NCBI RefSeq assembly: GCF_051954575.1 | Contig: NZ_JBQCHP010000028.1 | Coordinates: 62,001 to 126,000 of the forward strand | Length of the DNA: 64,000 nt | Direction: 5' to 3' | Source: Dyella_B sp035690825 | GTDB taxonomy: Bacteria; Pseudomonadota; Gammaproteobacteria; Xanthomonadales; Rhodanobacteraceae | Part shown: positions 7,558 to 14,952 of the stretch, in pieces | How the letters are laid out: every line of letters begins with the position of its first letter | Position numbering within the stretch: the first letter of the stretch is position 1 | Notes under the pieces: generated by a model | What the model saw: the letters and a program-made list of their open reading frames with translations, nothing else | Databases searched by the model: none | What the model was told of the DNA's origin: nothing | Made by a program: the position numbers and the translations under genes

Positions 7558-8559
7558 TTATTTCGCGATCGCGTTGAAGCGCGCCGCGATGTAGTCGTCG
7601 CAGAAACTGGTCATGTCCCAGCCGCGGATAAAGCCACAATGGCCGCCGTACGTGGCGATATCCAGCTCCACATTGTCCGGCAGTTCCAGTTTCTCGAACG
7701 CCGTCACCGGAATCACCGGATCGTCGCGTGCCGTAAGAATCGTCGCGGGAATCTGCATCTGCGCCAGCGCGCGGCCGGCGACCGAATAGCCTTCCAGATA
7801 CGCTTCGAGCGAATCGAAATCGGTATGCCGCAGCACCAGCGATTCGGTCAGGCCGCGCAGGTTCTGCTTCAGTTCCTGCAACTCGAAGTACTGCACTTCC
7901 GGAAACGCTTTTTGTTTGGCGCGCAGCGAACGGCGCCACTTGTTCATGAAGTAGGCCTGGTAGAACCACGGCGCCGTCGCTTCCAGCGAAAACAGGCCTT
8001 CGCTGGGATCGATGATCGGACACACCGCCAGCGCATAGTGCAACGCAATGCCGTGCGCCGGCGCCTTGAGCGCCACACGCAGCGCGAAATTGCCGCCAAG
8101 CGAGAACCCGGCCAGCGCCATCACGCGCGCCGGCCAGCGGCGCGCGATATCGCCCAGCGCGTGCACCACTTCATCGATGCGGCAGGAATGGAACAGCGCT
8201 TCGTTGAGGCCGTGGCTCTCGCCGTGGTCGCGGAAATTGAGGCGGAAGATGTCCCAGCCATCCTCCAGCAAACGGCTGCCGGTCTGCAGTACGTAGGTAG
8301 AATCGACGCTGCCTTCCCAACCATGGAACAGCACTGCCAGGCCACGCGATTGCGGCTGGCTTTTCTGCGGCGTGAACGAACCGGTCAGGCGGATGCCGTC
8401 GCCGCCGTCCACCATCACTTCCTGCGCGCCTTCCGTGACGCGATACGCGCGCTTGGGCAGCAACGTGCGCCGCACGCCGCTGGAGGAAAGCATGGTCTGG
8501 ATGTGTCCGCTGGTCAGCGGCCAGGGCGGCTGGAAGTCGCGTCCTTGCGGCAAGCTCAT
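7558..8559 (-). CDS. YheT family alpha/beta hydrolase
   Basis: 333-residue alpha/beta-fold hydrolase. The nucleophile elbow is AGFSLGGN (Ser about residue 150), the acid is in LTARDDPVIP (about 277) and the catalytic His is in YGGHCGF (about 306). PPWPLTSGHIQTML near the N-terminus and VLFHGWEGSVDS are hallmarks of the YheT/ABHD1-3 family. No signal peptide is seen, so probably a cytoplasmic or membrane-associated esterase acting on lipid-like esters. Its ATG overlaps the stop of the upstream acyltransferase gene (ATGA), implying coupled translation and perhaps a joint role in phospholipid turnover (inference). Confidence 0.92.
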   Translation of the reverse strand: MSLPQGRDFQPPWPLTSGHIQTMLSSSGVRRTLLPKRAYRVTEGAQEVMVDGGDGIRLTGSFTPQKSQPQSRGLAVLFHGWEGSVDSTYVLQTGSRLLEDGWDIFRLNFRDHGESHGLNEALFHSCRIDEVVHALGDIARRWPARVMALAGFSLGGNFALRVALKAPAHGIALHYALAVCPIIDPSEGLFSLEATAPWFYQAYFMNKWRRSLRAKQKAFPEVQYFELQELKQNLRGLTESLVLRHTDFDSLEAYLEGYSVAGRALAQMQIPATILTARDDPVIPVTAFEKLELPDNVELDIATYGGHCGFIRGWDMTSFCDDYIAARFNAIAK

Positions 8560-9356
8560 GCAGCGCGCCCCTCCAGCGCCGTGGCGATGCGTTCCCGCGC
8601 CAGCTCAGCCATGCGACGCCGGCCGTCCGGATTCACCGGCACCGGTTCGAGGAAATGCACTTCGGCGTCCATCGCAGGACCGCCGAGCATGCGCAGGAAG
8701 TTCTGCAGGAAGTTCTCGTGGTGCCGGAAACCTGCATCGATCTGCCGCTTGCCGTCGCGCACGAAGCGCAACGCCACCGGCTGCACCGGCACCTCGGCGT
8801 CGAGCGCGGCCTGGAAGATGCGCGCATGGAACACTTTCAGCACGCCGTCGTGGCCTGTGCCGCCTTCCGGGAACACCGCCACTGAACGTCCCGCGCGCAG
8901 CCGTTCCACCATCACCTGCATCACCGCCGCCAGCGAATGGTTACTGCCGCGGCGATGGAAAATCGTGCCGCCACTGGCCGCCAGCCAGCCGACCAGCGGC
9001 CAGCCGGCGATTTCCGCCTTGGCCACGAAGCAGGCTGCGCGCTGGCTGTGCAGCAGTTCGATGTCAATCCACGAGGTGTGGTTGGCGACGAACAGCACGG
9101 CGTCCTGCAGCGGCTGGCCAACACGCACCGAACGCAGGCCAAAGATGCGCATCAGCCCGGTGGACCACGCGCGGATCATGCGATGGGTGAACGGCTCGCG
9201 GCCGTTCTTCATGACCGCACCGCGATTCCAGGTGAGGATCAACCCGCACAACAAAATGCCGAGCACGACGTGCAGCAGCAGCAGCGGCACGCGCCACAGG
9301 TAGCGCAACGGGCGCAGCAGGTCTCGGTCCGGGGTGGAAACGGCTTCAATGCTCAT
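8556..9356 (-). CDS. 1-acyl-sn-glycerol-3-phosphate acyltransferase (PlsC-like)
   Basis: A 266-residue membrane acyltransferase. An N-terminal hydrophobic segment (VPLLLLHVVLGILLCGLIL) is followed by the catalytic block NHTSWID (HxxxxD, about residue 92), FHRRGSNHSLAA, and the substrate-binding block VFPEGGTGHDG (about 160-170). These are the standard PlsC/LPLAT motifs for transfer of an acyl chain to lysophosphatidate. Start at 9356. It is the first gene of a two-gene operon with the YheT-like hydrolase. Several PlsC paralogues usually occur per genome, so it may not be the essential enzyme. Confidence 0.9.
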   Translation of the reverse strand: MSIEAVSTPDRDLLRPLRYLWRVPLLLLHVVLGILLCGLILTWNRGAVMKNGREPFTHRMIRAWSTGLMRIFGLRSVRVGQPLQDAVLFVANHTSWIDIELLHSQRAACFVAKAEIAGWPLVGWLAASGGTIFHRRGSNHSLAAVMQVMVERLRAGRSVAVFPEGGTGHDGVLKVFHARIFQAALDAEVPVQPVALRFVRDGKRQIDAGFRHHENFLQNFLRMLGGPAMDAEVHFLEPVPVNPDGRRRMAELARERIATALEGRAA

Positions 9357-9390
9357 TAGTGGGTTAGTTTAGCGTTAATCGATGGCGCTT

Positions 9391-9428
9391 CGTAGGTTGG
9401 CGCACGATGCCGCCGAAACCAACCTACG
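9391..9428. repeat. Short GTAGGTTGG-type palindrome (copy 2, minimal)
   Basis: A 38-bp hairpin: CGTAGGTTGG ... CCAACCTACG around CGCACGATGCCGCCGAAA. It overlaps the 3' end of the tetR-like gene, whose TAG stop (9424-9426 on the minus strand) lies inside the right arm. It looks like a shortened or divergent member of the repeat family seen at 7481. Confidence 0.8.
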
Positions 9429-10032
9429 CTTGCGTCGATGCATCGATCAATCGCCGCACCATGCTGCCCAGCACGCGCGCGGGACCGCCTTCGCCAAAGG
9501 TCTGGCCAGAAACATAGCTGCCTTCGAGCAGCAGCAGGATGCCATCGGCCAGATCATCCGGATCGCGCGCATGCATCGCGCGGCACATCGTGCGCAGGCG
9601 TTCGCGCAATGCCTGCTTGCTCTGGACCGCGACCTGATGCGCGGGGTGATCGCTGTCTGGATATTCGATCACCGCATTGGTGAGACCGCAGCCACGGTAG
9701 CCGTCGCGACTGGCGCGCGTGGCCAGGCGATCGACGTAGGCGAGCAGTTGCGCCTTCGGATCGTCGGGATGCTCCGCCGCCGGCGCTTCGAAGCGTTGGC
9801 AGAAACGCTGATCGTAGTCGCGCAGGTAGGCGGCGATCAGTTCGTCCTTCGATTCGAACGCGCGATAGAGACTGGGCTTGGTGACGCCGGCCTGGGAGAC
9901 GATTTCCTCCACGCCCACGGCGCGGATGCCTTCGCGATAGAACAGATCGAACGCCGTCTCGCGGATGCGGTCGGCTGCGCGGCGCGGGGTTTCGTCGGTG
10001 GGCACGGGGGCAGGTTTGGAACGCATGGGCAT
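9424..10032 (-). CDS. TetR/AcrR family transcriptional regulator
   Basis: 202 residues. The N-terminal helix-turn-helix lies at about 22-68 (IRETAFDLFYREGIRAVGVE, then IVSQAGVTKPSLYRAFESKDEL), a textbook TetR DNA-binding domain. The C-terminal part (LLAYVDRLATRASRDGYRGCGLTNA) resembles TetR_C members of the YxaF/LmrA type. It is divergent from an MFS transporter. The 69-bp gap carries two copies of the palindrome TACCGATCGGTA, the obvious operators. The start is 10032 or 10026 (second Met); neither has a strong ribosome-binding site. The stop codon is provided by a palindromic repeat. Confidence 0.92.
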   Translation of the reverse strand: MPMRSKPAPVPTDETPRRAADRIRETAFDLFYREGIRAVGVEEIVSQAGVTKPSLYRAFESKDELIAAYLRDYDQRFCQRFEAPAAEHPDDPKAQLLAYVDRLATRASRDGYRGCGLTNAVIEYPDSDHPAHQVAVQSKQALRERLRTMCRAMHARDPDDLADGILLLLEGSYVSGQTFGEGGPARVLGSMVRRLIDASTQA

Positions 10033-10043
10033 CAAGGAACCGG

Positions 10044-10073
10044 TTGACAATGTTACCGATCGGTACGTACTCT
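10044..10073 (+). promoter_or_regulatory. Sigma-70-like promoter of the MFS gene overlapping an operator
   Basis: TTGACA at 10044-10049 and TACTCT at 10068-10073, with an 18-bp spacer. The first TACCGATCGGTA palindrome (10054-10065) fills the spacer, so a bound TetR protein would block RNA polymerase. Confidence 0.65.
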
Positions 10074-10099
10074 GCACACCCATCCCGTACCGATCGGTA
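10054..10099. promoter_or_regulatory. Twin TetR operators (two TACCGATCGGTA palindromes)
   Basis: Perfect 12-bp palindromes at 10054-10065 and 10088-10099, 34 bp centre to centre. The flanking bases (GT...CG and CG...AC) make the two sites inverted copies of each other. The right-hand site ends 2 bases before the MFS start codon, so repressor binding would cover both the promoter and the start region. Confidence 0.85.
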
Positions 10100-10101
10100 A
10101 C

Positions 10102-11391
10102 ATGACTATACAGCGCTCCCGGCCGTTCGGCCAAAAGTATGCCTTTGTGGTGGTTGCCGTGGTGTTCCTGGCGCTGCTCGCCTCGGCCGGCATGCGCGCC
10201 ACGCCCGGCGTGCTGATGCTGCCGCTGGGTCGCGCATTCGGCTGGAGCCGAGACGACATTTCCTCTGCCGCAGCCGTCGGCATCCTGCTGTACGGCCTGA
10301 TGGGCCCGTTCGCCGCCGCGCTGATGCAGCGCTTCGGCATCAAGCGCGTATTGCTCACGGCGCTGGCCGTGATGGCGCTGGCCGCCGCATCCAGCGCGCT
10401 GATGAGCCGCCCGTGGCATCTGCTGCTGACCTGGGGTGTGCTGTCCGGCGCCGGCACCGGCTGCGTGGCGGTGGTGCTGGGCGCGACCGTGGTCGGCCGC
10501 TGGTTCAGCACGCACCGCGGCTTGATGATGGGCCTGCTCACCGCCAGCACCGCCACCGGCACGCTGATCTTCCTGCCGGGCCTGGCCGCGATCGCCCAGT
10601 ATTTCGGCTGGCGCCCGGTGGTGCTGACCATTGCCGCAGTGTGCGTGCTATTGCTGCCGCTGGTGCTGTGGCTGATGCCGGAGCGGCCATCCGACATCGG
10701 GCTAACGCGTTATGGTGCGTCTTCCCATGAACCGGTCGAAGCGGGCGCGCCGGCGGGCAATTTGTTCATGCTGACACTGGGCACGCTGCAGCGCGCCAGC
10801 AAGCGCGGCGTGTTCTGGCTGCTGTTCGCCACCTTCTTCGTGTGCGGCTTCACCACCAACGGCTTGATCGGCACGCACTTCATCGCGCTGTGCGGCGACC
10901 ATGGCATTCCCGAAGTGCGCGCGGCCGGTGTGCTGGCGATGATGGGCGTGTGCGACCTGATCGGCACCACTGCATCGGGCTGGCTGACCGACCGCTTCGA
11001 TCCGCGCAAGTTGCTGTTCGTGTACTACGGGCTGCGCGGCTTGTCGCTGATGTACTTGCCCTATTCCGATTTTTCGCTCTACAGCCTGTCGCTGTTCGGC
11101 GTGTTCTACGGCTTGGACTGGATCGCGACGGTGCCGCCCACCTTGCGCCTGACCACCGACGCCTTCGGCGAACGCGACGCGCCGGTGGTGTTCGGTTGGG
11201 TCGTCGCCGGGCATCAAGTAGGCGCGGCGACGGCCGCCTTCATGGCCGGCGTGTTGCGCGTGCAGCTTGGCAGCTACCTCACGCCGTTCGTGATTGCCGG
11301 CGCAACAGGTGTGGTCGCGGCGTTCCTGGCGCTGCGCATCCGGCGTCGCGCCGAGCAGATGCCGTTGGCCGTGGCGGGTGATAATGCCTAA
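10102..11391 (+). CDS. MFS transporter
   Basis: A 429-residue major facilitator with about 12 membrane helices. The first is YAFVVVAVVFLALLASAGMRA. The loop 2-3 region reads LYGLMGPFAAALMQRFGIKRVLL. A central cytoplasmic loop (residues about 205-235) separates the two halves; TASGWLTDRFDPRKLL in the second half is the repeated loop motif. It looks like the OFA/monocarboxylate-type MFS group, but the substrate is not known. It is controlled by the divergent TetR gene through twin operators. No Shine-Dalgarno is visible before ATG 10102 because the operator sits there. The stop overlaps the stop of the convergent Lrp gene by 4 bases. Confidence 0.9.
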   Translation: MTIQRSRPFGQKYAFVVVAVVFLALLASAGMRATPGVLMLPLGRAFGWSRDDISSAAAVGILLYGLMGPFAAALMQRFGIKRVLLTALAVMALAAASSALMSRPWHLLLTWGVLSGAGTGCVAVVLGATVVGRWFSTHRGLMMGLLTASTATGTLIFLPGLAAIAQYFGWRPVVLTIAAVCVLLLPLVLWLMPERPSDIGLTRYGASSHEPVEAGAPAGNLFMLTLGTLQRASKRGVFWLLFATFFVCGFTTNGLIGTHFIALCGDHGIPEVRAAGVLAMMGVCDLIGTTASGWLTDRFDPRKLLFVYYGLRGLSLMYLPYSDFSLYSLSLFGVFYGLDWIATVPPTLRLTTDAFGERDAPVVFGWVVAGHQVGAATAAFMAGVLRVQLGSYLTPFVIAGATGVVAAFLALRIRRRAEQMPLAVAGDNA

Positions 11392-11864
11392 CGCTCGAGT
11401 TGGCTTAAAGGCAGTGCGGGCGAACGTTTCACCGTGCGCAACACGAAGCTGGAATTTACGTCCGCCACGCCGGATGCGTTGAGCAGGCGATCGAGCAGGA
11501 AGCGCGAGAAGTGCTGCAGATCCGCCACGTAGATGTGCATGAGGTAATCCATGTCGCCGGTGAGCGCGTAGCAGGCGACCACTTCGTCCCAGCCATTGAC
11601 CCGTTCCACGAAACGCTCGATCACGTCGCCCTCGTGCCGGGTGAGCTGCACGCGCACGAAGGCCTGCAGGCCCAGCCCGACCGCTTCGGGGTCCACCTGG
11701 GCGCTGTAGCCCGTCAACACGCCCTCGCCTTCCAGCCGCTGCAGCCGGCGCAGGCAGGCAGAAGGCGACAGGTTCACCCGTTCCGCCAGCTCGGCATTGG
11801 TGATACGCCCTTCGGCCTGCAGGACGGCCAGCATGCGCAGATCGGTGCGATCGAGCTCGGTCAT
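11388..11864 (-). CDS. Lrp/AsnC family transcriptional regulator
   Basis: 158 residues. The N-terminal winged helix is LDRTDLRMLAVLQAEGRITNAELAERVNLSPSACLRRLQRLE (about 3-45), followed by a RAM/AsnC ligand-binding domain with VNGWDEVVACYALTGDMDYLMHIYVADL. The GDMDYLMH motif is typical. It is divergent from the phenylalanine hydroxylase gene with a 140-bp gap, so it probably senses an aromatic amino acid and controls that gene (inference by position; Lrp-type regulators often sit beside their target). Confidence 0.93.
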   Translation of the reverse strand: MTELDRTDLRMLAVLQAEGRITNAELAERVNLSPSACLRRLQRLEGEGVLTGYSAQVDPEAVGLGLQAFVRVQLTRHEGDVIERFVERVNGWDEVVACYALTGDMDYLMHIYVADLQHFSRFLLDRLLNASGVADVNSSFVLRTVKRSPALPLSQLER

Positions 11865-12004
11865 TGCAATCTTCGTCTATGAAATCGCCCTATGGCGACG
11901 GAATATTGCACCTAACCCGGCACTACGGACAACAAAACAATCATCTTGCGCCCTGGCAAACCTATGATGTTGCTCAGGGTCAGTCCTATAGCGCCGGAGC
12001 CTCC

Positions 12005-12898
12005 ATGGAAAACAGCACCCCTCGTCGCGTCGAACACCAGCAGACCGACCGCGGCTATGTGCCGGTCTACGCCACCGGCGTGGTGGAGCAGCCCTGGGCC
12101 GGCTACAGCCGCACCGATCACGACGTCTGGGACACGCTGTACAAGCGCCAGCGCGAGCTGCTGCCTGGGCGCGCCTGCCGGGAGTTTCTCGAAGGCGTGG
12201 AACGTTTCGGCCTGGGCGATGGTGGCATTCCCAAGTTCGCCGATCTCAACCAGGTGCTGGGTAAGGCCACCGGCTGGGAGCTGGTCGCCGTCGAAGGACT
12301 GCTGCCCGATGAAGTTTTCTTCGATCATCTGGCCAACCGCCGCTTTCCGGTCAGCTGGTGGATCCGCAAGCCGGAACAGCTCGACTATCTGAGCGAGCCC
12401 GATCTGTTCCATGACCTGTTCGGCCACGTGCCGCTGCTGCTCAACCCGGTCTTCGCCGACTACATGCAGGCCTATGGCCGCGGCGGCATGAAGGCGTTCG
12501 GCATCGGTCCCGAGGCGCTGATGAACCTGACGCGCCTGTATTGGTACACGGTGGAATTCGGCCTGATCAACACTGGCGAAGGCATGCGCATCTACGGCGC
12601 CGGCATCGTCAGCTCCAAGGGCGAATCGATCTACTGCCTGGATTCACCCGCGCCGAATCGCATCGGCTTTGGCCTGGAGCGCGTGATGAACACGCGCTAC
12701 CGCATCGACACCTATCAGCAGACCTACTTCGTGATCGACAGCTTCGAGCAATTGTTCGAAGCCACGCGACCGGATTTCACGCCGATCTATGCAAAGCTGA
12801 AGCAGCAGACGGCGCACGCCGCGGCCGATGTGCTCAAGAGCGACCGCGTGTTCAATCGCGGTACGCGCGAAGGGTTTGCGAGGGATGCTGATACGTAA
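12005..12898 (+). CDS. phhA: Phenylalanine 4-monooxygenase (phenylalanine hydroxylase)
   Basis: A 297-residue pterin-dependent enzyme converting L-phenylalanine to L-tyrosine. The iron ligands are His136 and His141 in FHDLFGHVPLL and Glu184 in YWYTVEFGL, matching the spacing of bacterial PheOH. Length agrees with the compact bacterial form lacking the regulatory domain. ATG 12005 is chosen because it has GGAG 6-9 bases upstream; the frame stays open upstream to 11864, but that part is leader-like and overlaps the regulatory gap with the Lrp gene. The usual partner, pterin carbinolamine dehydratase, is not in the window. Confidence 0.95.
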   Translation: MENSTPRRVEHQQTDRGYVPVYATGVVEQPWAGYSRTDHDVWDTLYKRQRELLPGRACREFLEGVERFGLGDGGIPKFADLNQVLGKATGWELVAVEGLLPDEVFFDHLANRRFPVSWWIRKPEQLDYLSEPDLFHDLFGHVPLLLNPVFADYMQAYGRGGMKAFGIGPEALMNLTRLYWYTVEFGLINTGEGMRIYGAGIVSSKGESIYCLDSPAPNRIGFGLERVMNTRYRIDTYQQTYFVIDSFEQLFEATRPDFTPIYAKLKQQTAHAAADVLKSDRVFNRGTREGFARDADT

Positions 12899-12900
12899 AG

Positions 12901-12975
12901 CGTAGGTTGGGGTGCAAACCCCAACATCCGTGGCACATGGACATGGCGACGTTGGGGTTTGCACCCCAACCTACG
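12901..12975. repeat. REP-like palindromic element, GTAGGTTGGGG family (copy 3)
   Basis: 75 bp. CGTAGGTTGGGGTGCAAACC at the left is mirrored by GGTTTGCACCCCAACCTACG at the right, with a short spacer that is CATCCGTGGCACATGGACATGGCG-like. It fills the gap between phhA and the convergent SGNH esterase gene. The right arm supplies the TAG stop codon of the esterase (minus strand, 12971-12973). Confidence 0.92.
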
Positions 12976-13633
12976 AGTGCGCGTCTACCCACGGCTTGAG
13001 GGTGCGTATCCACAACTCGTAACCCGAGCGGTTCATGTGCAGCCCGTCCTCGATAAACCATTTGGGCTGCGGCTGGCCATCTGCGCCCAGCATCGGCGTG
13101 AACGTATCGATATAGGTGACGTTCTTCTGCTTGCGCGCATACGCACGCACCAGTTCGTTCGCTTGGCGAATCTTCGGCAGCAGCGCCTTGCGCGCCATGC
13201 TCGGCTTGATCGAAACGAAGGCGATCGCCACACCCGGGTCGAACGCCCGCACGGTGCGGACGAATGCGGCGAAGTCATTGCGCACCTGTTCCGGCGTATG
13301 GCCATCGTATAAATCGTTGTCGCCCGCATACAGCACGATCGCGCGTGGGTGATACGGCTTGATGATGCGATCGGCAAAATAGGTCGAATCGCCGAGCTCC
13401 GAGCCCCCGAAGCCGCGATTGATCACCTTTACTTCCGGAAAATCCGCCGCCAAGGATTTCCAGTGCTCGATCGACGAACTGCCGATAAACAGCACCGCAT
13501 GCTGCGGCGGTGGATTGGCGCGATCGGATGCTTCGAAGGCTGCGATGGCGCCGTTCCAATACGCGTGATTGGTTTGCGCCATGCACGCGACAGACGGCAG
13601 CAGGGCAAGCAACAGCGCTAGCAGGACTCTCAT
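12971..13633 (-). CDS. Secreted SGNH/GDSL-type esterase
   Basis: 220 residues with a signal peptide (MRVLLALLLALLPSVACMAQ, cleavage probably after residue 18-20). The SGNH blocks are present: FIGSSSIEHW (block I nucleophile Ser), GFGGSEL (block II Gly), YAGDNDLYDG (block III Asn) and DGLHMNRSGY (block V Asp/His). Probably a periplasmic or secreted esterase/lipase of the GDSL family. The substrate is unknown. The stop codon lies in a palindromic repeat. Confidence 0.9.
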   Translation of the reverse strand: MRVLLALLLALLPSVACMAQTNHAYWNGAIAAFEASDRANPPPQHAVLFIGSSSIEHWKSLAADFPEVKVINRGFGGSELGDSTYFADRIIKPYHPRAIVLYAGDNDLYDGHTPEQVRNDFAAFVRTVRAFDPGVAIAFVSIKPSMARKALLPKIRQANELVRAYARKQKNVTYIDTFTPMLGADGQPQPKWFIEDGLHMNRSGYELWIRTLKPWVDAHS

Positions 13634-13695
13634 GACGCTCCGGCTCGATCGTTATCACCAGCCGCGATCATAACGTTGCGCCATCCACGCATGTG

Positions 13696-14382
13696 TCAGT
13701 GCCGCTTCAACTCGCTGACTTCCCACACCTGCGCGATGCGTTGGCCATCCCAGCGATAAATCAGGTGCTGCGCCTGCACGCAGGGCGCCACCACATCGGG
13801 AAAGAACGCGGCCACGCATTCGCCGCCGGGATGGCGCACGCTGTCGTACACGATGCCGTTGGAATCTTCTTCCCGCAGCTTGCGCGCCAGCTTGATGCTT
13901 TCGGCGTAGCTGTCGGCGTCATGCGCCTGCGACCAGCCGCCGCGGATATCGTGCAACTTGCAATCGATGCTGCTGCGGTAGCAGCGCATTTCGATATCGC
14001 AGGCGGGCTCGGAGGTGGCCGCAAGAAATCGCTCGCGGTGATACACCGTTTCTTCCACCGCCGTAATCACGTTGCGCGCGGCATAGAACACGCCCCACGT
14101 GCCATCGGAAAAACGGCTGCCTTCGGGATTCAGATGCGTGAAGGCGGCCATCACCGGTGTGGAGCCCGGGCCGCTGATGCGCCGATCTTTCGGTACTAGG
14201 CGCAAGGTATCGGCCTCCTCGCGCAAGCGCGGATTGGTCAACGCTTCAAGGGCGAAGACCGCATCGAGATCGGCCGGATCGGCAATGCGATCGAACAGGC
14301 CGGCCGGCGGAAAGCGGCTGGGGATGATGCGGTAGATGTGGGTCCAGCGGATGCGTCGAAGGGGAGGCATGTCGATAGGCAT
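13696..14382 (-). CDS. RES-domain toxin (NAD+-degrading family) of a type II toxin-antitoxin pair
   Basis: 228 residues from ATG 14382. It carries an RES domain (PF08808): THIYRIIPSRFPPAGLFDRIADP at the start, then GSRFSDGTWGVFYAARNVITAVEETVYHRERFL and EDSNGIVYDSVRHPGGECVAAFFPDVVAPC. RES proteins characterised elsewhere deplete NAD+ (NAD+ phosphorylase/hydrolase). The gene directly upstream encodes an Xre/DUF2384 antitoxin, the standard partner and order. The start is uncertain: ATG 14382 and ATG 14370 both lack a clear ribosome-binding site, and the frame is open back to the antitoxin stop, so a GTG start at 14439 is possible. Confidence 0.87.
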   Translation of the reverse strand: MPIDMPPLRRIRWTHIYRIIPSRFPPAGLFDRIADPADLDAVFALEALTNPRLREEADTLRLVPKDRRISGPGSTPVMAAFTHLNPEGSRFSDGTWGVFYAARNVITAVEETVYHRERFLAATSEPACDIEMRCYRSSIDCKLHDIRGGWSQAHDADSYAESIKLARKLREEDSNGIVYDSVRHPGGECVAAFFPDVVAPCVQAQHLIYRWDGQRIAQVWEVSELKRH

Positions 14383-14476
14383 GGCGTAGTCCGCGGCGCA
14401 GGCGCGCCAGGTTTTTCGTTCTTCCCTGTCCGACGCCACATAGTGCCGAAAGAGGTTCTCGCCGACTGCGACCGCT

Positions 14477-14872
14477 TTACCAGCCGCGCTGCGCGTCCAG
14501 ATACTGCCGTACCACGTACAGGTCGCTGACGTTGCCCGACAACATGCGATCCAGCGCCGACTGCCCGCCGAACAGCGGCGACCGGTTGGGCCGGTGCAGC
14601 CAGGCGTCAGCCTGTTCGTTGTTGGGGAAAAGAATCTGCAGGGCCTTGTAGATGCCCAGCAGGTAACTGATGCGTTCCAGCGTATCGCGCCCCAGCGTGC
14701 CATCCTGGTGGCGCTTCCATTTGTAGAAGGTGGATTCGGGCGGCTCGCCAAGCAGCCTGCGCTGTTCGGCGATGCGCAGGTTCCAGCGTTCGGCCATGTT
14801 GAAGAAGGCGCGCAGGGCAGGGCCGCTCATCTCTTCGGCAGGGGTTGCCCGATGCAAGGCGTGGGCTGTCAT
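14477..14872 (-). CDS. Xre/MbcA/ParS-type antitoxin (DUF2384)
   Basis: 131 residues. The N-terminal part (about 25-75) is an Xre-like helix-turn-helix with ERWNLRIAEQRRLLGEPPESTFYKWKR. The C-terminal toxin-binding DUF2384 domain contains RISYLLGIYKALQILFPNNEQADAWLHRPN and PLFGGQSALDRMLSG, both diagnostic. It should neutralise the RES toxin encoded downstream and autoregulate the pair. GGGAGAG lies 8-14 bases upstream of ATG 14872. The promoter is presumably in the 80-bp gap after the DUF885 gene stop. Confidence 0.92.
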   Translation of the reverse strand: MTAHALHRATPAEEMSGPALRAFFNMAERWNLRIAEQRRLLGEPPESTFYKWKRHQDGTLGRDTLERISYLLGIYKALQILFPNNEQADAWLHRPNRSPLFGGQSALDRMLSGNVSDLYVVRQYLDAQRGW

Positions 14873-14952
14873 GGACCGACTCTCCCAATGAAGTTTGTGG
14901 TCATACTACTTTATTGGTGAAGTTCTTGCCAATAGCCCGGATAAGTGCCGGA

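Noticed and set aside
7423..9303. A 626-codon open frame on the plus strand opposite the YheT-like and PlsC-like genes
   Set aside because: It is antisense to two well-supported genes, has arginine/histidine-rich composition typical of reverse-frame reading in GC-rich DNA and no domain.
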